A stretch of DNA of 64,000 nt from assembly GCF_900110265.1 (NCBI RefSeq), contig NZ_FODB01000001.1, forward strand, positions 62,001-126,000, given 5' to 3'. Below, piece after piece: positions 21,443 through 31,811 of the stretch. Origin of the DNA: Vreelandella aquamarina (GTDB lineage: Bacteria; Pseudomonadota; Gammaproteobacteria; Pseudomonadales; Halomonadaceae). The position numbers were made by a program, and so were the translations under genes. Position 1 is the stretch's first letter. Each line of letters begins with the position of its first letter. Under the pieces are notes generated by a model. It was not told where the DNA came from and made no database searches. It was given only the letters and a program-made list of their open reading frames with translations.

Positions 21443-22795
21443 ATGTCGCCAGTGGTTCATCGCCAGGGAAAGGTCATGCGTTTGGCCTTCCCTATTATGT
21501 TGGGCATGCTCTCCCAGAGCGTGCTCAACCTGATTGATGCTGCGCTGATCGGCCATCTAGGCCAAGAGGCTCTGGCGGGCGTAGGCATCGGCGGTTATGC
21601 CATGTTTATGATGACGGCACTGGTCTTTGGGCTCTCCTCCAGCGTGCAGTCGCAAACCGCCCATGCTTCAGGTGTTGAAAAAGCTTGCACTGACCAGCCA
21701 TTCACTACCCAGCCGCTTCGAGCTGGATTAATGATTAGCTTAGCCATTGGCCTGCCGCTCTCATGCCTTGCTTGGTGGCAAGCACCAGCCCTCATCCAAC
21801 TGATCGCGCCCTCGAAGGAGGTAACGCAGATTGCCCTTGAGTACTTCCGCTGGCGCGTTGTAGCGCTCACGGTGATTGCGCTGACTCTTTGCCTGCGCGG
21901 CTACTGGAATGGATTGCAGCAGACGCACCTTTATCTGCGTATTATCGTGTTCGTGCATGTTGTGAACGTCGCCCTCAGCGCGGCGCTGATTTACGGTGTT
22001 GGATGGTTACCAGCATTAGGCGTGAACGGCGCCGCTATCGGCACCACTCTGTCGCTTCTGCTCGGGTTATTCATCTGGGCTGTCATTACGTGGCGACAAT
22101 GCCCTCCGCTAACTCGCCTCTTGCCTCCATGGCATGGCGTGAAGGTTGCTCTGAAGCTCGCGCTTCCCCACTCGCTACAGCAGCTATGGTTTGCCGCAGG
22201 CTACGTGGTGCTGTTTTGGCTGCTGGGCCAGTTAGGTACATCCAGCGTGGCCGTGGGCCATGTGCTGGTGAATTTATCTCTCTTACTGATTTTGCCGGGA
22301 GTCGGCGTTGGCGTGGCCGCCATGAGCCTTGTAGGCGAGGCCCTAGGCCGCGACGATCAACAGGCCGCCCACCGCTGGGGCATTGACGCGTTAAGTGTTG
22401 CCGGTATGCTGCTGACTGTTTTAGCGTTACCCATGCTTGTTATGCCCGAGCCCATTTTAAGCATCTTCTTTACCGATGAGTCGCTGGTGCAGTTGGGGAG
22501 ACTGCCGCTGCAAATCACCGGCTTGATGATTGTGCTTGATGCTGCCGCGCTGGTGCTGGCGCAGGCATTGATGGGCGCAGGTGCGCAGCGTACCGTCATG
22601 CTGCTGACGCTGGGCATGCAGTGGCTACTCTTTTTGCCGCTGGCCTGGTGGGTGGGCATTTGGCTTGGCTATGGCCTTGTCGGTGTATGGTTGTCGCAGC
22701 TCTTTTACCGGCTACTCAACTCCAGCAGCTTTTTGTGGGTATGGCAGCGACGCCGCTGGCTAGCCCACGGCTTTAAAATTGACGCTTCTAAATAG
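21443..22795 (+). CDS. MATE-family efflux transporter
   Basis: A 450-aa membrane protein with about 12 helices arranged as two similar halves. The N-terminal half begins LAFPIMLGMLSQSVLNLIDAA and continues GHLGQEALAGVGIGG, the typical MATE opening. The second half has the matching ALPHSLQQLWFAAGY segment near residue 230. MATE pumps export cationic drugs and metabolites in exchange for Na+ or H+. It starts 13 bp after metH, so it may be co-transcribed, but no functional tie is evident. DinF-like and NorM-like subfamilies were not separated. Confidence 0.88.
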   Translation: MSPVVHRQGKVMRLAFPIMLGMLSQSVLNLIDAALIGHLGQEALAGVGIGGYAMFMMTALVFGLSSSVQSQTAHASGVEKACTDQPFTTQPLRAGLMISLAIGLPLSCLAWWQAPALIQLIAPSKEVTQIALEYFRWRVVALTVIALTLCLRGYWNGLQQTHLYLRIIVFVHVVNVALSAALIYGVGWLPALGVNGAAIGTTLSLLLGLFIWAVITWRQCPPLTRLLPPWHGVKVALKLALPHSLQQLWFAAGYVVLFWLLGQLGTSSVAVGHVLVNLSLLLILPGVGVGVAAMSLVGEALGRDDQQAAHRWGIDALSVAGMLLTVLALPMLVMPEPILSIFFTDESLVQLGRLPLQITGLMIVLDAAALVLAQALMGAGAQRTVMLLTLGMQWLLFLPLAWWVGIWLGYGLVGVWLSQLFYRLLNSSSFLWVWQRRRWLAHGFKIDASK

Positions 22796-22820
22796 CATTT
22801 AACGATAAAAAGATAATTAT

Positions 22821-22873
22821 ATATTCTTTTGTAGAATATGACGCCCGCGTTAAGGTGACGGTACATTACCGTC
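22821..22873. promoter_or_regulatory. Two dyads upstream of cysI
   Basis: ATATTCT-5-AGAATAT (22821-22839) and GACGGTA-CAT-TACCGTC (22857-22873), both with perfect 7-bp arms, lie 43-95 bp before the cysI start. They are candidate operators; the bound regulator is unknown. Confidence 0.5.
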
Positions 22874-22915
22874 CGTCTCGACGTGACCATTTCGCTTTTA
22901 GCAGGATCGTGCCCC

Positions 22916-24574
22916 ATGTACCGTTATGATATTCACGACCAAACGCTGGTTGACGAGCGCGTAGCTCAGTTCCGCGATCAGATGGAACGCTACCAAGCTG
23001 GACGTTTGGGAGAAGAAGAGTTTCGCCCGCTACGGCTGCAAAACGGCCTGTATATTCAAAAGCACGCGCCGATGCTGCGCATTGCCATCCCATACGGGAT
23101 GCTAGCAGGCGCCCAACTGCGTGCACTGGCCGATATCACCCGCCGCTACGACCGCGGCTACGGTCATTTTACGACGCGCCAAAACCTGCAGCTCAACTGG
23201 CCTGCGCTGGAAGACGTGCCAGATATCTTAGCTGAGCTGGCCAAAGTACAGATGCACGCTATTCAAACCAGCGGCAACTGCATTCGTAACACCACTAGCG
23301 ACCAGTTTGCTGGTATTGCCAACGATGAAGTGGAAGACCCACGCCCCTGGTGCGAGCTTATTCGTCAGTGGTCTACCCTGCATCCGGAATTCGCCTATCT
23401 GCCACGCAAATTCAAAATTGCCGTGAGCGGTGCTGCCCAAGATCGCGCGGCTATTCAAGTGCACGATATTGGCCTGCGCCTGTGGCGCAACGATGACGGC
23501 GAGCTGCGCATTAAAGTGCTGGCCGGTGGTGGTCTGGGCCGCACGCCCATGATTGGCGATGTGGTGCGCGAAGACCTGCCCTGGCAGCACCTGCTGACGT
23601 ATCTTGAAGCCTGCGTACGGGTTTACAACCAGTTCGGCCGCCGGGACAACAAGTTCAAGGCGCGCATTAAGATATTGGTGAAAGCGCTAGGCATTGAAGA
23701 ATTCCGCCGCCGGGTTGATGAAGAGTGGGCCTACCTGAAAGATGGCCCGCAGACCCTTAACCAAGCAGCGGTCGAGGCAGCCAAGGTACACTTCCCTGAA
23801 CCCGACCGTCGCCCGGTAGCAGCGAGCGCCACGGAAGCTTTCGACAAGCTACGCAGTGAAAACCGCAGCTTTGCGCGCTTTGTGACCAATAACGTGACCG
23901 ACCACAAAGTGCCGGGCTACAAAGCCGTCACGCTGTCGCTGAAGCGCCGTGAGCACGCACCGGGGGATGTCACCGCTGACCAGATGGAAGCCGTTGCTGA
24001 TTTGGCTGACCGCTACAGCTTTGGTGAAGTGCGTGTTACTCACGAGCAGAACTTGGTGCTATCAGATGTGCCGGTTGACGAGCTAGAAGCGCTGTGGAAA
24101 GAGCTGGATGCGCTCGGCATGGCCAACCCCACTGTTGGCACGCTGAACGACATCATCTGCTGCCCCGGTGGCGACTACTGCGCCCTTGCCAATGCGGTCT
24201 CTATTCCAATTGCCCAGGCGCTTCAAGAGCGGTTTGAAGACTTAGATTTCCTCTATGACCTTGGCCCGCTGGACCTGAACATTTCAGGTTGCATGAACGC
24301 CTGTGGTCACCACCACGTCGGCCACATTGGTATTTTGGGGGTCGATAAGAAAGGCGAAGAGTACTACCAAATCTCGATTGGCGGTAACTCCACCGATGAT
24401 GCCTCGCTGGGTAAAATCTTGGGCCCCTCTTTCTTCCGTGAAGACGTGCCGGGCGTGGTTGAGAAAGTGCTGGAAGTCTACGTGGCCGAGCGTCACGAAG
24501 ATGAGCGTTTCTTGGATACTTATCGCCGCATTGGCCTAAAACCCTTTAAGGAGCGTGTTTATGCCCAGCAATGA
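22916..24574 (+). CDS. cysI: Nitrite/sulfite reductase family protein, assimilatory sulfite reductase CysI (ferredoxin-type)
   Basis: Six-electron reductase with coupled sirohaem and a [4Fe-4S] cluster; here most likely sulfite to sulfide for cysteine synthesis. The cluster ligands are Cys416-x5-Cys422 in CCPGGDYC and Cys459-x3-Cys463 in CMNAC. Two repeated sirohaem-binding halves are visible (for example GHFTTRQNLQLNW near residue 83 and a second strand with VRVTHEQNLVLSD). At 552 aa it matches the Pseudomonas-type CysI, which has no CysJ flavoprotein partner. The start at 22916 is favoured over an in-frame codon at 22883 by homology. The DUF934 gene overlaps its end. Confidence 0.9.
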   Translation: MYRYDIHDQTLVDERVAQFRDQMERYQAGRLGEEEFRPLRLQNGLYIQKHAPMLRIAIPYGMLAGAQLRALADITRRYDRGYGHFTTRQNLQLNWPALEDVPDILAELAKVQMHAIQTSGNCIRNTTSDQFAGIANDEVEDPRPWCELIRQWSTLHPEFAYLPRKFKIAVSGAAQDRAAIQVHDIGLRLWRNDDGELRIKVLAGGGLGRTPMIGDVVREDLPWQHLLTYLEACVRVYNQFGRRDNKFKARIKILVKALGIEEFRRRVDEEWAYLKDGPQTLNQAAVEAAKVHFPEPDRRPVAASATEAFDKLRSENRSFARFVTNNVTDHKVPGYKAVTLSLKRREHAPGDVTADQMEAVADLADRYSFGEVRVTHEQNLVLSDVPVDELEALWKELDALGMANPTVGTLNDIICCPGGDYCALANAVSIPIAQALQERFEDLDFLYDLGPLDLNISGCMNACGHHHVGHIGILGVDKKGEEYYQISIGGNSTDDASLGKILGPSFFREDVPGVVEKVLEVYVAERHEDERFLDTYRRIGLKPFKERVYAQQ

Positions 24575-25103
24575 CACCCAAACCGAAGTGGTTGAACAAA
24601 CCCCGGTTCATGTAGATCATTTAATTGAAAACGGTAAGCTGGCCGCTGAAAACGCCTGGTGTGTCTCATACGATGCCGAGGCGCTACCCGAGCAGCGCCC
24701 TGCGTTTGTTCCACTGGCGCTATGGCAGGCGAACCAGGACGATAACGAACTCGCCCCTCTGCTCACGAGTGACACTGAACTCACTACCGAGCTTGGCAGC
24801 ACGTTGAAAGGCGCTTCTGCCATTGCTGTAGACTTTCCGGCATTCACCGATGGTCGCGGCTACACCATCGCTCGCCTGCTGCGCGAGCGTTATGGCTATA
24901 CAGGCGAAATTCGTGCGGTTGGCGATGTGCTAGTGGATCAGTTGGATTACATGCGCCGCTGTGGTTTCTCCGCCATGGCACTGCGTGATGACCAGCATCC
25001 AGAGGATGCCCTTCGCGCTCTGAACGCCTTTAGCGTACGTTACCAAACCGACGTTGAAGAGCGCCAAGCGCTATTTGAAAAGCGTTTAACGGCTAGCCAT
25101 TAA
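24561..25103 (+). CDS. DUF934 family protein, partner of CysI
   Basis: A 180-aa soluble protein of the DUF934 family, marked by ...SAIAVDFPAFTDGRGYTIARLLR (read in two parts around residues 95-118) and VLVDQLDYMRRCGFSA near residue 135. In many Proteobacteria it is encoded right after the ferredoxin-type cysI and is thought to help sulfite reduction, perhaps as an electron-transfer or assembly factor; the exact role is not established. Its ATG at 24561 lies 14 bp inside cysI behind a strong AAGGAG site, so the pair is translationally coupled. A strong terminator follows. Confidence 0.88.
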   Translation: MPSNDTQTEVVEQTPVHVDHLIENGKLAAENAWCVSYDAEALPEQRPAFVPLALWQANQDDNELAPLLTSDTELTTELGSTLKGASAIAVDFPAFTDGRGYTIARLLRERYGYTGEIRAVGDVLVDQLDYMRRCGFSAMALRDDQHPEDALRALNAFSVRYQTDVEERQALFEKRLTASH

Positions 25104-25121
25104 ACCGCTCTACTGCACTAC

Positions 25122-25157
25122 AAACGCCGACAGGGGCCAGCCCTTGTCGGTGTTTTT
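25122..25157 (+). terminator. Rho-independent terminator of cysI-DUF934
   Basis: Stem of about 15 bp with two G-U pairs (core CCGACA / TGTCGG) and a CCAG loop, followed by Ts. It sits between the convergent ends of the DUF934 gene and smrA. Confidence 0.85.
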
Positions 25158-25160
25158 GGT

Positions 25161-25751
25161 TTAACCACGCCGTTTCTGCTGGCGCTCGCGATTATTGGCT
25201 TTGGCGCGATCACTTTTACGCAGCATCACCCAGGTTGCGCCTAATCCCCCTTCCGAGGGCTGAGCCGATACATAGGCTTGCACCTCATCAAACTGAGTGA
25301 GCCACTTGGCAATATAAGAGCGTAGTACGTTGGCCGGGCTATCCAGCTCCCGCCCACGGCCGTGAACGATTAATACCGAGCGCAGGTCGTGCGCATAGGC
25401 CTCTTGGATGAAGGGAAACAGCATTCGCCGGCACTCTGCCAGCGGGCGCCGTAGCATGTGCAGTTGCGCCTGCACACTGTAGCCACCGTGCTTTAATTTA
25501 TCGACGACCCCTTGTTGAATGCCCTCTCGGCGAAACTCAATAGGATCAAACGGGGGCAGCAGATCAACAAAGTCGTCGGATAAAAAATTACGCTCATCTA
25601 AGCGCTCTGCAGCGCTTTCACGTCTGGCCAGCTGGGCTTCTGAGGGCCGTTGACGTTGGGGGCCTGTGTCTGCACGGTTACGCTGGGGAAGTGGCTTCAC
25701 ATCGCCAACGAGTGCGCGGAAATCCATCTCATCACGAAGTGACTGGCTCAT
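25161..25751 (-). CDS. smrA: Smr-domain DNA endonuclease SmrA-like
   Basis: A 196-aa protein with an unstructured basic N-terminal half (Arg/Gln-rich, about 1-85) and a C-terminal Smr domain (about 95-180). The Smr core is seen as LDL-like helix plus VLIVHGRGREL, the conserved HGxG loop, and the closing GGLGATWVML strand. E. coli SmrA and SmrB share this design; SmrB is a ribosome-rescue endonuclease and SmrA nicks DNA in vitro. Which activity applies here cannot be told. A GGAGGAG site precedes the ATG. It is monocistronic. Confidence 0.82.
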   Translation of the reverse strand: MSQSLRDEMDFRALVGDVKPLPQRNRADTGPQRQRPSEAQLARRESAAERLDERNFLSDDFVDLLPPFDPIEFRREGIQQGVVDKLKHGGYSVQAQLHMLRRPLAECRRMLFPFIQEAYAHDLRSVLIVHGRGRELDSPANVLRSYIAKWLTQFDEVQAYVSAQPSEGGLGATWVMLRKSDRAKANNRERQQKRRG

Positions 25752-25898
25752 AACAGGCTCCTCCGATAGGGTCCGATGCTTAGTCTGATGCCTAAGCGAC
25801 GATGCTTATCGTAGCAAAATCACCGACACTGCTTAAGACTTGTCTTACGGCGGTCAGTTCTTCACCCTAGATAGCCATTCGTTGCCTAGGACATCAGC

Positions 25899-26375
25899 AT
25901 GATTTGGTTAAAGCGGTTAGTGGTAGTCTCGCTACTCTGCCTAATGGGAGTGGCCACTTGGCTATGGTTGACCATGCTTAGCCCATGGTTCTACGAACGC
26001 CCGGAAGAGCTGCCGGACATCGAACAGCGCACGCAACAAGTCTTTGTTTATGGCACGCTACGTTACTTGCCCATTCGATGGGTGGTGATGGGCACCTCAG
26101 GCTCGCCTAAGCCTGCCCGCCTAGACGGATTTGAACGCCAAGGGCTGGATCTTTCCCGCAACGCAGACAGTCATGTCGATGGCCTACTGCTGACCGTTTC
26201 ACCCGAGGCCTTGCAGCGGCTGGACCGCTACGAGCGGCTGGGCATTCGCTATGAACGCGTTGAACAGACACTCGCGGATGGTAGTACTGCCTGGGTATAC
26301 GTGCGACTCCCCATGGTAAGTGAGCTCGACATCCACCCTCCTGCCCACCGGATAGCTCTGGTAACATACGACTAG
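25899..26375 (+). CDS. Membrane-anchored gamma-glutamylcyclotransferase-like (AIG2/GGCT fold) protein
   Basis: A 158-aa protein. A single N-terminal membrane helix (residues 5-28) anchors a GGCT-fold domain marked by FVYGTLR (around residue 49) and LDRYERLGIRYER near residue 108, which holds the acidic residue expected for catalysis. GGCT-like enzymes release 5-oxoproline from gamma-glutamyl amines or peptides. The anchor is unusual for this mostly cytoplasmic family. The substrate is unknown. It stands alone, divergent from smrA and 58 bp upstream of the WrbA-like gene. Confidence 0.72.
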   Translation: MIWLKRLVVVSLLCLMGVATWLWLTMLSPWFYERPEELPDIEQRTQQVFVYGTLRYLPIRWVVMGTSGSPKPARLDGFERQGLDLSRNADSHVDGLLLTVSPEALQRLDRYERLGIRYERVEQTLADGSTAWVYVRLPMVSELDIHPPAHRIALVTYD

Positions 26376-26391
26376 TTTTTTGTGGCCGTAG

Positions 26392-27452
<1,061 letters not shown>

Positions 27453-27458
27453 CCACTG

Positions 27459-28145
27459 CTAATAAAACCAGAGCCAGCCACTCACGCCTGCTGCTACCAG
27501 CAACGCGCCAATCGCATAGCGCTTTTGTGCACGGTAAGCGGCAGGCTTTTCATCGGCTGGCACGTTTGAAAAACGCTTCACACCCGTCAGCATAGCGGGC
27601 ACTAAGCGCTCGCCCTGCAGTGTATGCCAAACCAAACCCACCAGATGTAAACCAATCAATATCAGCAACAGGTCGCTATTCAACGAATGCAGCCGGGCTA
27701 GCACATCACCTACTGCAGGGCCCAAAAGCCCATAAAGCGGCGCCTGAAAGAAAATATCGTCGCTCAGAAATAGTCCGCTGAGCGCTTGAAAACCCAGTGA
27801 CACTAGTAGTAGCACCACCATCCACCCGCCTACCGGGTTATGGCTTGCATAGTGCGATGCACGCCGTGTCATCAGCGCTTTGGCGTACCCGGCCGTCTTC
27901 TTCGGGCCGTATAAAAAAGTGCTAAACCGAGCGTAGGGCGAGCCTACCAACCCCCAAATAAAACGAAATACCAACAGGCCAATAATGATGTAGCCTGACT
28001 GAGCATGCACTTCGATAGGAAATAAAAACGGTTGCCCCGTGGTTTTGGTGGTGTAAAACGAAATTACCACCGCCGCCAACAGGGACCAGTGAAACAAACG
28101 AATTAACTTATCCCATACGGCTATGCGTGTCGTGCGACTCTGCAT
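27459..28145 (-). CDS. Cytochrome b561-like (Ni-hydrogenase cytochrome b fold) membrane protein
   Basis: A 228-aa integral membrane protein with the pattern of the PF01292 family: VWDKLIRLFHWSLL at the start (haem-ligand His in helix 1), HAQSGYIIIGLLVFRFIWG, and LHSLNSDLLLILIGLHLVGLVWH (read in parts near 155-180) with further His ligands, then a final helix. It probably carries two b haems and moves electrons between quinol and an unknown c-type or periplasmic partner. No cytochrome c gene adjoins it. The ATG at 28145 has a GAGGATAG site and is preferred over a codon at 28184. It is divergent from pdxH. Confidence 0.85.
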   Translation of the reverse strand: MQSRTTRIAVWDKLIRLFHWSLLAAVVISFYTTKTTGQPFLFPIEVHAQSGYIIIGLLVFRFIWGLVGSPYARFSTFLYGPKKTAGYAKALMTRRASHYASHNPVGGWMVVLLLVSLGFQALSGLFLSDDIFFQAPLYGLLGPAVGDVLARLHSLNSDLLLILIGLHLVGLVWHTLQGERLVPAMLTGVKRFSNVPADEKPAAYRAQKRYAIGALLVAAGVSGWLWFY

Positions 28146-28341
28146 CAAGCTATCCTCTAACGTTATACTGGTAGAGTTTCTCATTTATTGCTGTTTTCTC
28201 ATAGAACGATTCAGCGCGCCTGCTAACGCTTTGCTACTGCTCTTATCGTTTGCAACCACAAACCGAACAACACTTGAGCTTTATCGGTAGACCAGCGAAC
28301 ATGACAATAATGCAACTTATCACTGCAAGGGAGCTTCACCG

Positions 28342-28986
28342 ATGACACGAAAAATTGCCGACGTCAGGCGTGACTATGAGGGTGGGCGTTTAGAAGAAGC
28401 GCAAACCCCAGATAACCCGTTTGTCATGTTTGATGAGTGGTTCAGCTTAGCGCTGGAAAGCGAAGGCAAGGATGGCAATGCCATGACCCTCGCCACGGTG
28501 GACAGCCAGGGTCGTCCTCATGCACGCGTTGTGCTGCTTAAGGGATTCGATGAGCAGGGCATGGTGTTTTTCACCAACTACCATAGCTATAAAGGTAGCG
28601 AGTTAAACAACGTGCCTTATGCTGCCTTGACGTTCTGGTGGCCCTCCTTATCACGCCAAGTACGCATCGAAGGCCCAGTGGAGCAAGTGTCTGCAGAAGA
28701 GTCAGACGAGTATTTTGCCAGCCGCCCGCGCGGCAGCCAGTTAGGGGCTTGGATCGCAACCCAAAGCGTGGTCATTCCAGATCGCAACTGGATTGAGGAG
28801 CGTCAAAAGCGCTTTGAACAGGCTTACGAAGGCCAGGATATTCCGCGCCCTATCCATTGGGGCGGCTACCGAGTAAATCCTGAAATGATCGAGTTTTGGC
28901 AAGGGCAACCCAGCCGTTTGCACGACCGCCTGCGCTATGAGCGCCGTGATGGCGGTGAGTGGAGCCGGTTCCGTTTAGCGCCCTAA
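28342..28986 (+). CDS. pdxH: Pyridoxamine/pyridoxine 5'-phosphate oxidase
   Basis: FMN enzyme oxidising pyridoxine or pyridoxamine 5'-phosphate to PLP, the last step of vitamin B6 salvage and synthesis. The 214-aa sequence shows the hallmark segments RVVLLKGFDEQGMVFFTNY (residues 54-72), ASRPRGSQLGAWIATQS (about 126-142) and the C-terminal FWQGQPSRLHDRLRY (178-192). The length is standard. GGGAG precedes the ATG. A long hairpin follows at 29010. Confidence 0.96.
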   Translation: MTRKIADVRRDYEGGRLEEAQTPDNPFVMFDEWFSLALESEGKDGNAMTLATVDSQGRPHARVVLLKGFDEQGMVFFTNYHSYKGSELNNVPYAALTFWWPSLSRQVRIEGPVEQVSAEESDEYFASRPRGSQLGAWIATQSVVIPDRNWIEERQKRFEQAYEGQDIPRPIHWGGYRVNPEMIEFWQGQPSRLHDRLRYERRDGGEWSRFRLAP

Positions 28987-29009
28987 TCATCTAGCGCGAC
29001 ATGTCATTC

Positions 29010-29048
29010 AACAAATGGCCTGCCGGTATTCCAGCAGACCATTTGTTT
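29010..29048. terminator. Terminator-like hairpin between pdxH and pat (convergent)
   Basis: Outer stem AACAAATGG / CCATTTGTT (9 bp), one mismatch, then CTGC / GCAG, with a 10-nt loop. Both genes end next to it, so it may act in both directions; T-tracts are short on each side. Confidence 0.65.
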
Positions 29049-29063
29049 GAGTGTGGCTTAGGC

Positions 29064-31811
29064 TTAATCCGGCTGGCTCTCCAAGCGGTGCCGTTGCCAC
29101 TCGCTGTCGGGTTCGTTTAGCCGTAACACTGCATCAATCACCTGCTCTTCCATGTTGTACCGACAGCGGAAGCCAAGGTGCTTCATCAGTGCCCGCATCG
29201 GGTGGTTATCCACCATGATCTTGCCGATCATTTCGAGCGTGCCGATGCTGGTGCAGTAGTCGATCATCTTCTTCATCAGCAGGCTGCCAATGCCCAGCCC
29301 CTGAAGATCATCCCGAATGATAATAGAGAACTCAGTGCGGATATTGTCTGGATCATTCCAAACCCTCACCACTCCCAGCATCTCCTTACTGCCATCATCG
29401 TGCTGATGCTCGGCAATAAATGCCATTTGCCGGTCATAGTTGATATGCGACAGGATGGAGAGGTCCCGCTGGGTAAGGTTCGACTTGTTGTGGAAGTAGC
29501 GAAAACGAATGCTCTCTTCCGATAGCTGGCGGTGGAAGGTAGTAATGAGCGGAGCATCCTCGGCGCGAATAGGCCGCACCTCCACCTGCCAGCCGTTATT
29601 GAGTGTGACCCACTCCCTGAGCTCTTCCGGGTAAGGCATGATCGCAAAGCGTGCGGGGTGCCCCAAATCCATCGCAAAATCGACTGCCAGCATGCCGTCA
29701 CGGTTTAGCAGCAGCGGGTTGAGCTCCAAACCACGCAGATCCGTCAGGTCAGAGGCCATTTGTGACAGCTTAACCAGCAGTTGGCAAAGGTGCTGAATAT
29801 CTCGCTCGGGGTCGGCAGAGTGCTCACGAATCAATGACGCCGCATGAGTGCGGCCCACTACATCTGAGGCGAGGCTCATATTGAGCGGCGGCAGCGCCAC
29901 TTGGCGGTCGGCAAGTACGTTAACCTTGTAACCGCCAATACCGAAGACGATCAGCGGCCCAAACACGGGGTCTCGCGTGATGCCTGCACAAATTTGCATA
30001 GAGTGTTTGCCACGCTGCATGGGCTGTAAGCAGTACTCACGAATGGCGTGTTCGGGAAATTTCTCTTGTACTTTATCGCCTAACCGCCGCACGCCCTCAG
30101 CGACTTGCTCCGGCGTTTCCAAGTCTTGCAGCAGCCCAGCGGAAATTTTATGCGGGTGCTTGCGATAGCGATAAGGCCGGCAGTTACCCTCATGAACCAC
30201 TTTCAGCGCCTTGGGTCCCGGAAAGCGCTCGGCGACCACCAAAGCCTCTTCTGGCGAGTGCACATAGGCGCTGGTGGCGGTAGGAATGCCGTAAGCCTCC
30301 AACACTTGTGCGGTTTCAGAGTGGGTGAGTGTCTGCCTGCCCTGCTCTTTTGCTTGCTTGATCAGTGCCCGGCATTCTGCACGTATTTCCGGGCTGGTAG
30401 AAAACGGCAGGCTGGGGGGAATTTCATGCAGCAGCGCCTGCACACGCTGGTAATCCACCATGTGCATAAACGCCTTCACTGCCTTTTCAGGCGAGGTATA
30501 GGTAGGAATCCCTGCCAGGTTGCAGACATGGCGAGCATTTAGCGCTTCTTTCAAGCCCATCCAGCTAGTGAGTAAATTACGCTTAAAGGTTTTACGGTGA
30601 TCGATCAGCGCTTGGGCGGTGACCTGGGAAGGCGCTAACCTCGTGGGGGCATGCACTACCAGCACGGCATCCACATTAGGGTCAGCGGTGACGATTTGCA
30701 GCGCCTCCACAAAGCGCTCTGGCGTCGCGTTACCGCCTAAGTCCACAGGGTTTTCACCCGGCTTACTCATATCCACTTGGCTTTTATGCAGCGCCGCCTG
30801 GGTGTCTGGGCTGAACTCAGCGAGCTTGCCACCCGCGCTAATCAGCTTATCGATGGCCAGCATGGCAGGCCCAAGCCCGTTGGAAACAATCGCCAAACGG
30901 TCGCCGTGTAGTGGCTTCATGCGTGATAGCGTCTCCAGCGCATCGAGCATTTCATCCGAATCGTTTACCCGAACCACGCCTGCACGGGCGAAAGCAGCAT
31001 CGAACACCACGTCGCGATTGGCGATTCCCGGTGTAGGGGGCATGCTGGAAATATCCGACTGCGGCGTGCGGCCACTTTTGATCGCCACCACCAAACGGTT
31101 ACGGGAAGCATCCCGTACGGAGGTCATAAAGTGCTGGGCATCCGTTACCCGCTCCAGATGCAATAAGATGGCCTGAGCAGGGGAAAACTGGTTCACATAG
31201 TCGATCAAATCAGGCAGCAGGACATCAACGCTGTCCCCTACGGTAATCAAATGGGAGAAGCCAACATCGCGACCCGCTGCCCAGTCGATCATCGCGTTGG
31301 CCAGCATCCCTGACTGGCCTAGGTAGGCGACCCTGCCGGCTTTAACCGGCTGGCTGGCGTAGGAGGCATTGAGCTTTTTGCCGGGCACAATCAGCCCCAT
31401 ACACTCCGGACCAAGCACACGAATGCCTGACTCCCGGGCAGCTTGCAGCATGCGTTGGCGAATAGAGCCTTTATTGTCCTCATCACGGTCAAGGTAGACT
31501 CCACCAGAGAGCACCAAAGCTGCTTTTACGCCAAACTTTCCGAGCTTTTTAATCAGTTTGGGGACGCCTTCAATAGGCGAACACACTACTGCAAGGTCTG
31601 GCACTTCGGGCAGCTCATCAACCGTACGCACACAGTCAACGCCAAACACCGTCTCGTAGCCCCTCAGGTTAACGGCCCAGAGCTTACCTCTAAAACCACC
31701 CTCTTGAAGGTTGCCCAAAACCAAACCACCCAAGGACTCAGGCTTTTCAGAGGCACCGAACACGGCTGCCGAACGAGGTTCGAAAAAATGATGCAAAAAA
31801 CGTGTGCTCAC
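29064..31811 (-). CDS. pat: Protein lysine acetyltransferase of the Pat/PatZ type (acyl-CoA synthetase-like + GNAT)
   Basis: A 915-aa two-part protein. Residues about 10-720 are NDP-forming acyl-CoA synthetase-like (CoA-binding domain with VFGASEKPESLGG near 16-28, succinyl-CoA-ligase-like domains, and an ATP-grasp part). The C-terminal about 170 residues form a GNAT acetyltransferase with the acetyl-CoA loop QGLGIGSLLMKKM. This is the architecture of Salmonella Pat / E. coli PatZ (YfiQ), which acetylates the catalytic lysine of acetyl- and propionyl-CoA synthetases. A GTG start at 31811 with GGGGAGG upstream fits homologues; codons further upstream would extend into the divergent promoter. 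It is divergent from an HDAC-family gene. Confidence 0.9.
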   Translation of the reverse strand: MSTRFLHHFFEPRSAAVFGASEKPESLGGLVLGNLQEGGFRGKLWAVNLRGYETVFGVDCVRTVDELPEVPDLAVVCSPIEGVPKLIKKLGKFGVKAALVLSGGVYLDRDEDNKGSIRQRMLQAARESGIRVLGPECMGLIVPGKKLNASYASQPVKAGRVAYLGQSGMLANAMIDWAAGRDVGFSHLITVGDSVDVLLPDLIDYVNQFSPAQAILLHLERVTDAQHFMTSVRDASRNRLVVAIKSGRTPQSDISSMPPTPGIANRDVVFDAAFARAGVVRVNDSDEMLDALETLSRMKPLHGDRLAIVSNGLGPAMLAIDKLISAGGKLAEFSPDTQAALHKSQVDMSKPGENPVDLGGNATPERFVEALQIVTADPNVDAVLVVHAPTRLAPSQVTAQALIDHRKTFKRNLLTSWMGLKEALNARHVCNLAGIPTYTSPEKAVKAFMHMVDYQRVQALLHEIPPSLPFSTSPEIRAECRALIKQAKEQGRQTLTHSETAQVLEAYGIPTATSAYVHSPEEALVVAERFPGPKALKVVHEGNCRPYRYRKHPHKISAGLLQDLETPEQVAEGVRRLGDKVQEKFPEHAIREYCLQPMQRGKHSMQICAGITRDPVFGPLIVFGIGGYKVNVLADRQVALPPLNMSLASDVVGRTHAASLIREHSADPERDIQHLCQLLVKLSQMASDLTDLRGLELNPLLLNRDGMLAVDFAMDLGHPARFAIMPYPEELREWVTLNNGWQVEVRPIRAEDAPLITTFHRQLSEESIRFRYFHNKSNLTQRDLSILSHINYDRQMAFIAEHQHDDGSKEMLGVVRVWNDPDNIRTEFSIIIRDDLQGLGIGSLLMKKMIDYCTSIGTLEMIGKIMVDNHPMRALMKHLGFRCRYNMEEQVIDAVLRLNEPDSEWQRHRLESQPD

